Below, piece after piece: positions 1-5,850 of a stretch of DNA of 5,850 nucleotides. The first letter of the stretch is position 1. The number at the start of each line of letters is the position of its first letter. The notes beneath the pieces were generated by a model that had not been told where the DNA came from, made no database searches, and was given only the letters and a program-made list of their open reading frames with translations. The stretch is from Alistipes sp. (GTDB lineage Bacteria; Bacteroidota; Bacteroidia; Bacteroidales; Rikenellaceae): positions 1-5,850 of the forward strand of contig JAFOYS010000282.1 in assembly GCA_017391435.1 (NCBI GenBank), read 5' to 3'. The translations under genes and the position numbers were made by a program.

Positions 1-1
1 G

Positions 2-982
2 GCAGAGAAAAATGATTTGTTTGAGGCTACTTGGTCTAAGGAGGAAAAGAAGTGGGGCAAGGTAACCATGTTACAAATTAGAGGAATTATGCCGCAACCT
101 TTAAAGTATAAGAACTCTTCTTTAGCTGTTTCACGTTGGGTGCAACAAGGTAGAGGTGCTTCCGGATTGTATAATCCTTCATTAGGAAAGGGTGGTAAGA
201 GAATCTATTTTTCAGGCGAGTTTAAGTCTGGAAAAGGGTCTCGTGACTTGTGGTACATAGATCAAGAGGCGAATGGTATTTGGAGTCGTCCGGTTTTGTT
301 GGGAGATTCTATTGTGAATGGTCAGTCGTCTGAGGATTATCCATTGATTGTTGGAGATACTTTATTGTTCTTTGCTTCGGATAGAGCCGGAGGAGAGGGT
401 GGAAAAGATATTTACATGTCACAGGGTGAAAATAATCAATGGGGCGAAGCGCAAGTTTTATCTGATTTAATAAATAGTTCTGCCAATGATTTTAATATAA
501 TTTTTGGGAAAACATCCGGAATCTTCTTTATCTCTGATAGAGAGGGAGGAAAGGGTAGTGATGATATTTATCAGGCTTCTCCTCTTTACGTGACGCATGA
601 TACAGAATTGGCGTTGGAATTACCACTGGATGAACCAAAGGGCTTCCATTGGGTTTTATTCTTCTTCGATTTGGACAAGTATGTTATGAAGCCTGAATAT
701 GAGGTTCAGTTGGATGAATTGGTTGAGGCGATGAAAGAGTTCCCTGGAGCTACCTTTGAGATTAGTGGACATACAGACTCTCGTGGAGATGATAATTACA
801 ACATGAGATTGTCTGATAAACGTGCGAAATTCGTTCGCGAATTGTTATTGAAACGTGGTGTTGATCCATCTGTCTTAGTTGCTATTGGTAAGGGTGAAAC
901 GGAACCAATTGTTCCAAATGCTCAAACAGAACCGGAGCACGAGCAGAACAGACGTGTTGATGTAAAAATTATTAACGAATAA
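2..982 (+). CDS. PD40-repeat / OmpA-domain protein, PorE-like (5' partial)
   Basis: C-terminal 326 residues of an envelope protein whose frame stays open to the left edge, so the true start lies outside; the TTG at 17 is an internal leucine codon, not a start. Counting from the first visible codon, three PD40 (WD40-like propeller) repeats lie near residues 57-90, 102-130 and 151-182, each with a YFSG/FASDR/FISDR strand and a D-(I/L)-Y/W turn. The OmpA C-terminal domain spans about 205-326: GHTDSRG at 246-252, NMRLSDKRA at 257-265 and NRRVD at 316-320. D249 and R264 match the pair that binds diaminopimelate of peptidoglycan in OmpA proteins. In Bacteroidota this architecture, often preceded by TPRs, is typical of PorE and related proteins that anchor type IX secretion or gliding parts to the cell wall in the periplasm. 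A PorP/SprF start follows directly, the usual partner. Leucine is TTA/TTG in 26 of 28 codons, unlike the right half of the window. Family is sure; the exact PorE role is inference. Confidence 0.9.
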   Translation, partial: AEKNDLFEATWSKEEKKWGKVTMLQIRGIMPQPLKYKNSSLAVSRWVQQGRGASGLYNPSLGKGGKRIYFSGEFKSGKGSRDLWYIDQEANGIWSRPVLLGDSIVNGQSSEDYPLIVGDTLLFFASDRAGGEGGKDIYMSQGENNQWGEAQVLSDLINSSANDFNIIFGKTSGIFFISDREGGKGSDDIYQASPLYVTHDTELALELPLDEPKGFHWVLFFFDLDKYVMKPEYEVQLDELVEAMKEFPGATFEISGHTDSRGDDNYNMRLSDKRAKFVRELLLKRGVDPSVLVAIGKGETEPIVPNAQTEPEHEQNRRVDVKIINE

Positions 983-984
983 TT

Positions 985-993
985 AGGGAGGGA
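985..993 (+). promoter_or_regulatory. Strong Shine-Dalgarno site for the PorP/SprF fragment
   Basis: AGGGAGGGA, with GGAGG at 987-991, lies eight bases before the ATG at 1000. It fixes the start of the PorP/SprF reading frame and is the only clear Shine-Dalgarno sequence seen before a gene in this window. The 17-base gap to the OmpA-domain gene indicates a shared transcript. Confidence 0.85.
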
Positions 994-999
994 CGAAAG

Positions 1000-1140
1000 A
1001 TGAAAAAGTTATTAGTTTTGATAGGATTCCTTTCATTAGGATTTGCGGTAAATGCGCAACAAGAGTTGCTCCTTTCCCAACAATATTTTTCCCGTATTAA
1101 TAAGAATCCGGCAGGTATAGGTTTTAAGTTTTTATGTTGA
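1000..1140 (+). pseudogene. PorP/SprF-family outer membrane protein, N-terminal fragment
   Basis: A 46-codon frame too short to be a working member of its family, which is normally about 300 residues. It begins MKKLLVLIGF and has a clean signal peptide ending in VNA before QQ (cleavage near residue 19/20). The mature start reads QELLLSQQYFSRINKNPAGIG, written here as two pieces: QELLLSQQYFS then RINKNPAGIG. The LSQQYF...NPA pattern is the hallmark start of PorP/SprF proteins, outer-membrane beta-barrels tied to type IX secretion and gliding cargo. After NPAGIG (about base 1125) the reading continues FKFLC and stops; no other frame downstream restores barrel sequence, so this is not a simple frameshift. 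The remaining gene body is absent. It sits 17 bases after the OmpA-domain gene, as expected for the intact pair. Either the gene was cut by rearrangement or insertion, or the contig joins two genomes here. Family call rests on a short stretch, but the neighbour supports it. Confidence 0.75.
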
Positions 1141-1269
1141 TTTAATGTTTATGCTGAAAGACTTCTGAATTAACTATCTGCAAGATGAAAATAATTAAAT
1201 ATCTGAGTACTACAAATAGTCCACATTATTGATTTAAATAATTTCTGAAATAACCACATAGTTTAAAGT
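1141..1269. other. AT-rich gap with no gene
   Basis: Lies between the broken PorP/SprF frame and the end of the minus-strand membrane protein gene. Stop codons are frequent in all frames and no coding stretch, tRNA-like fold or insertion-sequence end was recognised. It holds an inverted repeat arm at 1242-1249 (listed separately) and a weak all-AT repeat at 1225-1242. If an element or rearrangement broke the PorP/SprF gene, its boundary falls at the left end of this stretch. Confidence 0.6.
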
Positions 1270-1280
1270 TTATTCAGAAA
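1242..1280. repeat. 8-bp inverted repeat across the 3' end of the membrane protein gene
   Basis: TTTCTGAA (1242-1249) and TTCAGAAA (1273-1280) are perfect reverse complements separated by 23 bases. The right arm includes the last codons of the minus-strand gene ending at 1270. The loop is long and no T-run follows on the minus strand, so a terminator role is doubtful; it may be chance in AT-rich DNA. Confidence 0.3.
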
Positions 1281-1782
1281 CAAGTATAAACGCACTTAGC
1301 GATACAATGTATACAATCCATATTACATTCCACCAGCGTTCGCTCTTGATTTTTCTGTATGCTCGAATAAATACTACTTCGTAATCATTGTCCTTGCCCA
1401 CCACTTTTTCACGGCGCTTAAATTCGACTACGGCATTATAAGAGTTTTTCAGATCGTATCTTTTATCAGTTGCGTATCTAAATACAATCTGCAACAGAAG
1501 TAGTAAACATATAGCACTGGATATAGTTATCAACACCACTGGTGAAAACCTAAAATCAAACAAGTAAGACATCAACATAATCGCGCCGCACAAATGGGTA
1601 AGCGCAGCAGTGGTGTTATAACTGACGATAATACTATCACAAGCTTTCTGCTTCTGACAGAATCTCTCTATACTGATACTATCCCTTAGTGAAAACAGAT
1701 ACCATTGTGCGCCAACAAATGAAAAGTTCCTTGAAGTTAATACTACCTCTAATATTATTACAAACAGTATAAATATCTCCAT
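1270..1782 (-). CDS. Small multi-pass membrane protein, unknown function
   Basis: 170 residues, not recognised as any named family. Hydrophobic stretches suggest four membrane segments: about residues 2-16, 57-75, 81-103 and 149-167. Between the third and fourth lies a polar, Lys/Arg-rich loop (about 104-148, with KRREK and RAYRKIKSER), likely cytoplasmic by the positive-inside rule. The first loop (17-56) holds two cysteines, C42 and C48, in a Lys-rich stretch. The ATG at 1782 is favoured because a Bacteroidota-type promoter lies just upstream and translation begins directly with the hydrophobic first segment; no Shine-Dalgarno sequence precedes it. The gene is transcribed separately from the porin, since a terminator divides them. 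Isoleucine is often ATA, as in the right-hand genes, though leucine use is mixed. It looks like a real gene (long open frame, coherent membrane pattern, promoter), but no function can be assigned. Confidence 0.65.
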   Translation of the reverse strand: MEIFILFVIILEVVLTSRNFSFVGAQWYLFSLRDSISIERFCQKQKACDSIIVSYNTTAALTHLCGAIMLMSYLFDFRFSPVVLITISSAICLLLLLQIVFRYATDKRYDLKNSYNAVVEFKRREKVVGKDNDYEVVFIRAYRKIKSERWWNVIWIVYIVSLSAFILVSE

Positions 1783-1802
1783 AACTACATTCTTATTAGT
1801 TG

Positions 1803-1835
1803 CAAAGTTAAATAAAACTTACAACAAGAGGCAAA
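1803..1835 (-). promoter_or_regulatory. Bacteroidota-type promoter for the membrane protein gene
   Basis: Read on the minus strand: TTTG (complement of 1832-1835), a 21-base spacer, then TAACTTTG (complement of 1803-1810). This matches the known -33 TTTG / -7 TAnnTTTG consensus of the Bacteroidota primary sigma factor. Transcription would begin near 1797, leaving an untranslated leader of roughly 15 bases before the ATG at 1782. Confidence 0.7.
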
Positions 1836-1860
1836 TTATTATAGGTATAAAAAATTTGGA

Positions 1861-1880
1861 ATTGTCACAAATTTGACAAT
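1861..1880. promoter_or_regulatory. Palindrome upstream of the membrane protein promoter, possible operator
   Basis: ATTGTCA, six bases (CAAATT), TGACAAT: perfect 7-bp arms with a 20-bp total span, the size of a typical dimeric regulator site. It lies 25 bases upstream of the -33 element of the minus-strand promoter, a position that would suit an activator. Binding by any protein is inference. Confidence 0.4.
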
Positions 1881-1947
1881 ATTGAAATTATGGAAGAGTA
1901 GCACAGCTGATAGTTACATTCACAACTAGTAGCATAGCAGAATTAAC

Positions 1948-1979
1948 AAAAAAATTGCCCCATAGGAGAGGCAATTTTT
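1948..1979 (-). terminator. Intrinsic terminator of the porin gene
   Basis: A perfect 10-bp stem, AAAAATTGCC (1950-1959) with GGCAATTTTT (1970-1979), closes a 10-base loop. On the minus strand the stem runs into seven consecutive T residues (complement of 1948-1954). It begins 22 bases after the porin stop codon and separates the porin from the membrane protein gene. On the plus strand it also ends in five Ts, but no plus-strand gene lies before it. Confidence 0.9.
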
Positions 1980-2000
1980 ACATTTAATTATATCGATTCT

Positions 2001-3368
2001 TTAGAAGCTATACTTAAAGAGCAAGTTTATGCGGTTGGCGTGATTTTGTTCGCTATTCATATTCTTGCGGGCGGCCCACAGGTACTCTGCTGCAATCTTG
2101 AAGCGAGGAGTTAGGCTATAGAAGACATTACCAAAGGCATACTGTCCACGACGATACTGATTATCGGCATAGAAGCCATTTTTGTGCTGCACTTGAACCA
2201 TTGAGAATCCACCAGAGATAAAGAGATTTGGGAGGATATTTACTTGAGCTGCAGCCTGCCATCCCCACATTGGCATAGTCTGGATGCGTGTTGGGTCTGT
2301 TGGATTTGGAGTAAAGTCAAGGCCTGCACCTGTCAAATCTTGGATATATGGGGTAACACCCTCACCATAGACGCCATTCATAAAGAGCTGGATCATCTTG
2401 GTTATATGGATATTACCGCTCAATTGTACGCCCCAACCAAACAAATCTGTTGTACTCTTTCGTGCATCATTGTAGAGATACATATTACGCAGAACTGCTG
2501 AAGCTCTGATATGGCTCTGGCGATTTTTACCCCACATATACTGCAGATAGAGAGGGAAATCTGGCACTCGCTGAGGCACCGACATAAATGTCTGGCCATA
2601 GGTACCAGAGACATTTGGCATCTCGGCAGCAACTCCAAATTTCATATGATTGTTAAGGAAATCCATCTCATAGCGAATCATTGTTGCAAAGTTGAAGTTA
2701 TATGCATTAGGTCCCTGGAAATCAATAGTTGTCGGAGCTGCAGTAAGGTCGCAGAAGGTTGTCACATCACGACCAAATGTAAATCCAGCCAGCTGCACAT
2801 ATCCAGAGCGTAGGCGCGGGGTATAACTACCTCTGCTACCGCCACGAAAATCGGCATCAAAGAAGATTACAACGGGCTTATTTGACCATTTTGGATTTGC
2901 TATAGCACGCATATACAAGCGTGAGGTTGTAGCATCCATACTCAGAGCCTGACGATTTGCAAACGATGATGCCATAGGCACATCATAAGGAACCATATCT
3001 CTACTCTCCACCGCATCGTCAAAACTATAACCCGTACGGAGTGCAACATATCCACCAATAGCAAACGAGAAGCTGTTTTTATGGTTTGCAAAGACCACAT
3101 TTGGTGCATCAACCTGCTGTACACCTGCTCGCGTAGCATCACGATGATCCTCTACAGCCGCCTTTGCCGCAGCATTACGCTGAGCTGCAATATGTTGCTG
3201 AGCAAGGGCGGGGTTGTTGCTCCATATCGTATCGGACTCCTTTACCGATATAATATAGACGGTAGGCTCCCCAGAATGGTTATGACGCTCCCAGCCGCGT
3301 CTTTGAGCCGTTGCAGTTAGCACTGTGCCAACTGTCAAACAGAGAAGTAAAAGTTTTTTCATAGACAT
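2001..3368 (-). CDS. DcaP-like trimeric outer-membrane porin
   Basis: 455-residue outer-membrane protein. A signal peptide (MKKLLLLCL core, cleavage near TATA/Q at about residue 21/22) sends it to the periplasm. Residues about 50-86 are Ala/Gln/Arg-rich and helix-prone, fitting the periplasmic coiled coil seen at the N-terminus of DcaP trimers. From about 98 to the end alternating beta strands form the barrel: SFAIGGYVAL, then D125-area MVPYDVPM, TTSRLYMRA, VIFFDADFRGG, RLRSGYVQLAGFTFGRD, TTIDFQGPNAY and IRYEM, in the order typical of DcaP-type porins. The final residue is Phe (FKYSF), the usual barrel-assembly signal. DcaP proteins pass small anionic solutes such as dicarboxylates; the substrate here is unknown. 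Two starts are possible, ATG at 3368 or ATG at 3362 (giving MKKLL); the second looks more like a normal signal peptide, and neither has a Shine-Dalgarno site. Divergent from the phosphoesterase, with no clear promoter match on its own side; ends at a terminator. Barrel porin sure, DcaP family likely. Confidence 0.85.
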   Translation of the reverse strand: MSMKKLLLLCLTVGTVLTATAQRRGWERHNHSGEPTVYIISVKESDTIWSNNPALAQQHIAAQRNAAAKAAVEDHRDATRAGVQQVDAPNVVFANHKNSFSFAIGGYVALRTGYSFDDAVESRDMVPYDVPMASSFANRQALSMDATTSRLYMRAIANPKWSNKPVVIFFDADFRGGSRGSYTPRLRSGYVQLAGFTFGRDVTTFCDLTAAPTTIDFQGPNAYNFNFATMIRYEMDFLNNHMKFGVAAEMPNVSGTYGQTFMSVPQRVPDFPLYLQYMWGKNRQSHIRASAVLRNMYLYNDARKSTTDLFGWGVQLSGNIHITKMIQLFMNGVYGEGVTPYIQDLTGAGLDFTPNPTDPTRIQTMPMWGWQAAAQVNILPNLFISGGFSMVQVQHKNGFYADNQYRRGQYAFGNVFYSLTPRFKIAAEYLWAARKNMNSEQNHANRINLLFKYSF

Positions 3369-3424
3369 AAATGTTTATAGTAACACGCCCCTTAATTTGC
3401 AAGATATATGCCAATTAGAAAAGT

Positions 3425-3456
3425 GTTGTTTATTTAGAGCAAATAGCCTATCTTTG
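3425..3456 (+). promoter_or_regulatory. Promoter of the phosphoesterase-tolC unit, possibly leaderless
   Basis: GTTG (3425-3428), a 20-base spacer, then TATCTTTG (3449-3456) fit the Bacteroidota -33/-7 consensus with one mismatch in the -33 box. The -7 box ends only five bases before the ATG at 3462, so transcription would start at or beside the start codon, giving little or no leader. It lies in the 93-base gap shared with the divergent porin. Confidence 0.6.
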
Positions 3457-3461
3457 CCACT

Positions 3462-4637
3462 ATGATTGGAGTGATATTTATCGTTATAGCGCTACTTACT
3501 GCGTGGGCGGACCACAGAGCTTACCGCAAGGTGTCAGCATCTAAATTGTGGCAAAGAATTATATATGCTACAACACTTACGCTGTTAAACATTCTACCTC
3601 TTATACTGCTATCAATAACAGCCGTAGCACCTGACAACAGTCAGACTATTATGAGCATAGCCTCGTGGGCGCTTACAATCTATACTATAGCCACGCTCGT
3701 GCGAATGAGCTTCTACTTAGGTTTTCTTACAATAAAGCCTAAAAAGCTGGCGCTAATAGTAGGGGGTATATTTGCCACAATAGTGTTTGCCACTCTGTGC
3801 AACAGTCTAATTAACACTCGTACCAACCTAAAGATAAAGAGAGTCGCTATAAAACACGCAACCATTCCCAAGAGTTTCGACGGATTTAGAATAGCACTCT
3901 TTTCGGACCTTCACATCGCTTCACTTATTTCACCTGAAAGGGAGATTACTCGTCTTGCTGAAAGCATAAACAAGCAAGATGTTGATATGGTTATATTTGC
4001 TGGAGATCTACTGCACATTCGCCACACAGAGCTATCGGCGAAGATTGCCAGCATACTATCAACAATCAAGGCGCGATATGGAGTATACACTGTATTGGGC
4101 AACCACGACACCGGTGTCTATATTAAAGACACTCTATCACTGACAAAAAATGAGAATATTGCACACCTTAATACCAAAATTGGTCAAATCGGGTGGACTA
4201 TGCTTCGCGATAGCACGATATATGCTGTAAGAGGTCGTGACTCAATTGCGGTCACCGGTATAGACTTTACCGATGCGCTTTTAGAGTACAAGCACTCGTT
4301 TGCAACGCCAGATAATTACTCGGCAGAGAGTCTGTTTTCATCAATACCTAAAGAGATGTTTAACATTGCTGTTTCACATCTTCCACAACTGTGGCACCCG
4401 ATAAGTAGTGGCAACTTTGCCGAGCTTACACTTTCGGGTCATATACACGCAACGCAAGTCGCTGTAGAGATGTTTGGCAAAAGAGTCTCTCCGGCAATGT
4501 TGATGTACAAAGAGTGGAGCGGACTCTATAGCAAGGATAACAACCATCTATATATCACAGATGGTATTGGCAGTGTTGGATTCTATCTGCGCATCGGAGC
4601 AAGACCGGAGCTAACAATTATTGAACTGAACAGGTAG
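3462..4637 (+). CDS. Membrane-anchored metallophosphoesterase
   Basis: 391 residues, calcineurin-like phosphoesterase of the YkuE/YaeI-like membrane group. The N-terminus carries about four membrane segments (residues 2-16, 33-55, 63-88, 95-116), followed by a soluble catalytic domain from about 140 to 391. All metal-binding motifs are present and in order: SDLH (D149, H151), GD (D182), GNHD (N214, H215), the SH motif (H306) and GHIH (H327, H329). These residues hold two metal ions that hydrolyse phosphomono- or phosphodiesters; the substrate cannot be told from sequence, though relatives act on envelope lipids or small diesters. The ATG at 3462 is chosen because the hydrophobic start follows at once and a promoter lies directly upstream. 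TolC starts 35 bases after the stop, in the same direction, so the two are probably co-transcribed. Leucine is mainly CTN (only 3 of the first 18 are TTA/TTG), unlike the left-hand genes. Enzyme class is certain; role is open. Confidence 0.95.
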   Translation: MIGVIFIVIALLTAWADHRAYRKVSASKLWQRIIYATTLTLLNILPLILLSITAVAPDNSQTIMSIASWALTIYTIATLVRMSFYLGFLTIKPKKLALIVGGIFATIVFATLCNSLINTRTNLKIKRVAIKHATIPKSFDGFRIALFSDLHIASLISPEREITRLAESINKQDVDMVIFAGDLLHIRHTELSAKIASILSTIKARYGVYTVLGNHDTGVYIKDTLSLTKNENIAHLNTKIGQIGWTMLRDSTIYAVRGRDSIAVTGIDFTDALLEYKHSFATPDNYSAESLFSSIPKEMFNIAVSHLPQLWHPISSGNFAELTLSGHIHATQVAVEMFGKRVSPAMLMYKEWSGLYSKDNNHLYITDGIGSVGFYLRIGARPELTIIELNR

Positions 4638-4642
4638 GGCGA

Positions 4643-4675
4643 CATTGTCGTGCTGCCACAACAGCTACGACAATG
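4643..4675 (+). promoter_or_regulatory. Hairpin covering the tolC start codon
   Basis: CATTGTCGT (4643-4651) pairs perfectly with ACGACAATG (4667-4675), whose last three bases are the tolC ATG. Inside it GCTG (4652-4655) pairs with CAGC (4662-4665), leaving one bulged T at 4666 and a six-base loop. The result is a 13-bp stem that hides the start codon. The upstream stop codon (4635-4637) is six bases before the stem, so a ribosome finishing the phosphoesterase would cover and open it: a likely device for translational coupling. No T-run follows, so it is not a terminator. Confidence 0.6.
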
Positions 4676-5850
4676 AGATTTACGGCACTACTTTTTCTAA
4701 CTATAGCAATAACCATCCAAACATACGGACAGGGCCGACTGTCACTATCAGAGGCAACTACCTTAGCCTATGCCACAAATGACAAGATTAAAGCCTCTGA
4801 TTATCTAATACTTGCGGCACAAAGAGAGAGGCAAGCCGCTCTATCGCTCTTCTCTCCGCAGATAAAGATTCACAGTGGATATGTCTACGCCCAGAAAGAT
4901 ATTAATATTGATGCAAATCCACTAAAGCCGCTTTTTACACCTCTTGGCATCAAACCACTATTAGCGCTTGACTGGAAATATACAATTCAAGAGCGCAATT
5001 TCGGCTTTATTGAGGCTGATGTTACCGTTCCAATCTTTACAGGAGGAAAGATTATATCTGCCGTTAGAGCAGCCAAAATAAACGAGCAAATAGCTAATAG
5101 AGAGTCTATTGCAGAACACCAAGCGATATTTACCGAGGTTGTTGACAGATATTTTTCACTCTCCTTAGCACGCAGCGTAGTATCACTCCGCAAACTTGTA
5201 GTAAATGGTATAGAGAGACATCTTGGCGACATAACAGCCCTTGAGGCTCAAGGGATGGCCACAAAAGCAGAGAGACTATATGCCCAATATAGACTCTCGG
5301 AGGCAGAGCAACAACTATCAGCAGCCGAATCAACACTCGGCCTTGCACATAAGGCACTCTGCTCAACTATCGGCAGTGAGGCCATAAATCATTTATCAAC
5401 ACCAATATTCTATCTACCCACAATAGAAGAGTTAGACTATTTTACAACTCTTGCTGCACAAAACAACACCCAACTTGCTGAAATCAGAGACCAACGCGCT
5501 CTTGCAAAAGAGAATATAGCTATTCACCGAGCAGAGTTTTTTCCAGAGGTAGTTGCTATGGGCAGCGGTGCATTAATGCACAATGTAACAAACATTTTAC
5601 CGCGTTGGGCTGTTGGCGTAGGGGTCAATTTCAAACTCTTTGATGGACTGCGGCGAGAGTTTAAGTTCTCTGCGGCAAAGAACACATATAGACGCGTAGA
5701 GGCGTTAGAGAGGGCTGCAGAGCAGGATATTAATCTGCTAATAACATCGCTCTACAACAGAGTAACAGCCTCGCTTGAGCAGATTATAGCCTTAGAGAGA
5801 TCTATAGATTTTGCCACTGAGTATCTACAGATGCAACAGAGGGCTTTTAC
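4673..5850 (+). CDS. TolC-family outer-membrane efflux protein (3' partial)
   Basis: 392 complete codons are visible before the right edge cuts the gene; the full family length is about 420-480, so little is missing. A signal peptide (MRFTALLFLTIAI..., cleavage near TYG/Q, residue 19/20) is followed by RLSLSEATTLAYATN, the usual first TolC motif. The two internal repeats are visible: the barrel strand and loop VTVPIFTGGK (about 117-126) followed by long helices, and the second copy VNFKLFDGLRREF (about 328-340), again followed by Ala-, Glu- and Arg-rich helices. TolC trimers form the outer-membrane duct and periplasmic tunnel for RND, ABC or MFS pumps and type I secretion. The pump partners would be expected just past the right edge. 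The ATG at 4673 is fixed by the signal peptide; it has no Shine-Dalgarno sequence and is buried in a hairpin. Leucine is mostly CTA/CTT (2 of the first 16 TTA/TTG). Family assignment is firm; the exported substrate is unknown. Confidence 0.95.
   Translation, partial: MRFTALLFLTIAITIQTYGQGRLSLSEATTLAYATNDKIKASDYLILAAQRERQAALSLFSPQIKIHSGYVYAQKDINIDANPLKPLFTPLGIKPLLALDWKYTIQERNFGFIEADVTVPIFTGGKIISAVRAAKINEQIANRESIAEHQAIFTEVVDRYFSLSLARSVVSLRKLVVNGIERHLGDITALEAQGMATKAERLYAQYRLSEAEQQLSAAESTLGLAHKALCSTIGSEAINHLSTPIFYLPTIEELDYFTTLAAQNNTQLAEIRDQRALAKENIAIHRAEFFPEVVAMGSGALMHNVTNILPRWAVGVGVNFKLFDGLRREFKFSAAKNTYRRVEALERAAEQDINLLITSLYNRVTASLEQIIALERSIDFATEYLQMQQRAF

Noticed and set aside
17..19. TTG as the start of the OmpA-domain gene
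   Set aside because: The frame is open upstream to base 2 and the protein begins within a larger domain; TTG here encodes an internal leucine.
1225..1242. ATTATT-N6-AATAAT repeat as a terminator for the membrane protein gene
   Set aside because: The stem is only six A/T pairs and no T-run follows on the minus strand.
2244..3320. Several short open frames on both strands (plus 2244-2501, 2511-2813, 3081-3320; minus 2420-2638, 2942-3142) inside the porin gene
   Set aside because: All overlap the porin in other frames, have Cys/His/Ile-rich composition without domains or signal peptides, and lack credible start signals; the porin explains the region.
3369..3461. Promoter for the porin on the minus strand
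   Set aside because: No TAnnTTTG match with proper spacing to a TTTG box was found; partial matches such as TATCTTGC and TAATTGGC are too weak to list.
3911..4111. 66-codon minus-strand open frame
   Set aside because: Lies opposite the catalytic core of the phosphoesterase, whose metal motifs prove the plus-strand reading.
4987..5366. Two overlapping minus-strand open frames (4987-5232 and 5130-5366)
   Set aside because: Both are antisense to the TolC coding sequence, which shows a signal peptide and both TolC repeats; neither shows a domain.

Overview
The window comes from a member of the Bacteroidota, most likely a Bacteroidales-type gut or environmental bacterium. Three things support this: an OmpA/PD40 lipoprotein-type gene paired with a PorP/SprF gene (both restricted to the type IX secretion world of this phylum), promoters of the TTTG...TAnnTTTG type, and genes in the right-hand part that lack Shine-Dalgarno sequences. 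No RNA gene, CRISPR array or recognisable insertion sequence was seen.

Layout. Bases 2-982 (+) hold the C-terminal part of a PD40-repeat/OmpA-domain protein of the PorE type, cut by the left edge. Seventeen bases downstream, behind a strong GGAGG ribosome binding site, starts a PorP/SprF-family gene (1000-1140). It keeps only its signal peptide and the first conserved motif and then runs into unrelated AT-rich DNA. From there on gene orientation, leucine codon choice and ribosome-binding style all change. The rest of the window contains a small orphan membrane protein (1270-1782, -) with its own promoter, and a DcaP-like trimeric outer-membrane porin (2001-3368, -) closed by a clear hairpin terminator. 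Divergent from the porin are a membrane-anchored metallophosphoesterase (3462-4637, +) and, 35 bases further on, a TolC-type outer-membrane efflux protein (4673 to the right edge, +).

How the parts relate. The left pair belongs to the type IX secretion/gliding envelope machinery: the OmpA domain grips peptidoglycan and PorP/SprF proteins sit in the outer membrane. The right half is also envelope biology: a porin for uptake, and an export duct (TolC) that probably heads an efflux operon continuing past the right edge. The phosphoesterase and tolC look like one transcription unit. Its promoter sits so close to the first ATG that the mRNA may be leaderless. A strong hairpin covers the tolC start codon, which suggests that tolC translation depends on ribosomes finishing the upstream gene.

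Most notable: the broken PorP/SprF gene marks an abrupt junction near 1117-1140 between two stretches of different character (rearrangement, insertion or assembly chimera). The hairpin over the tolC start and the possible leaderless promoter are secondary points. I found no convincing wholly new system.
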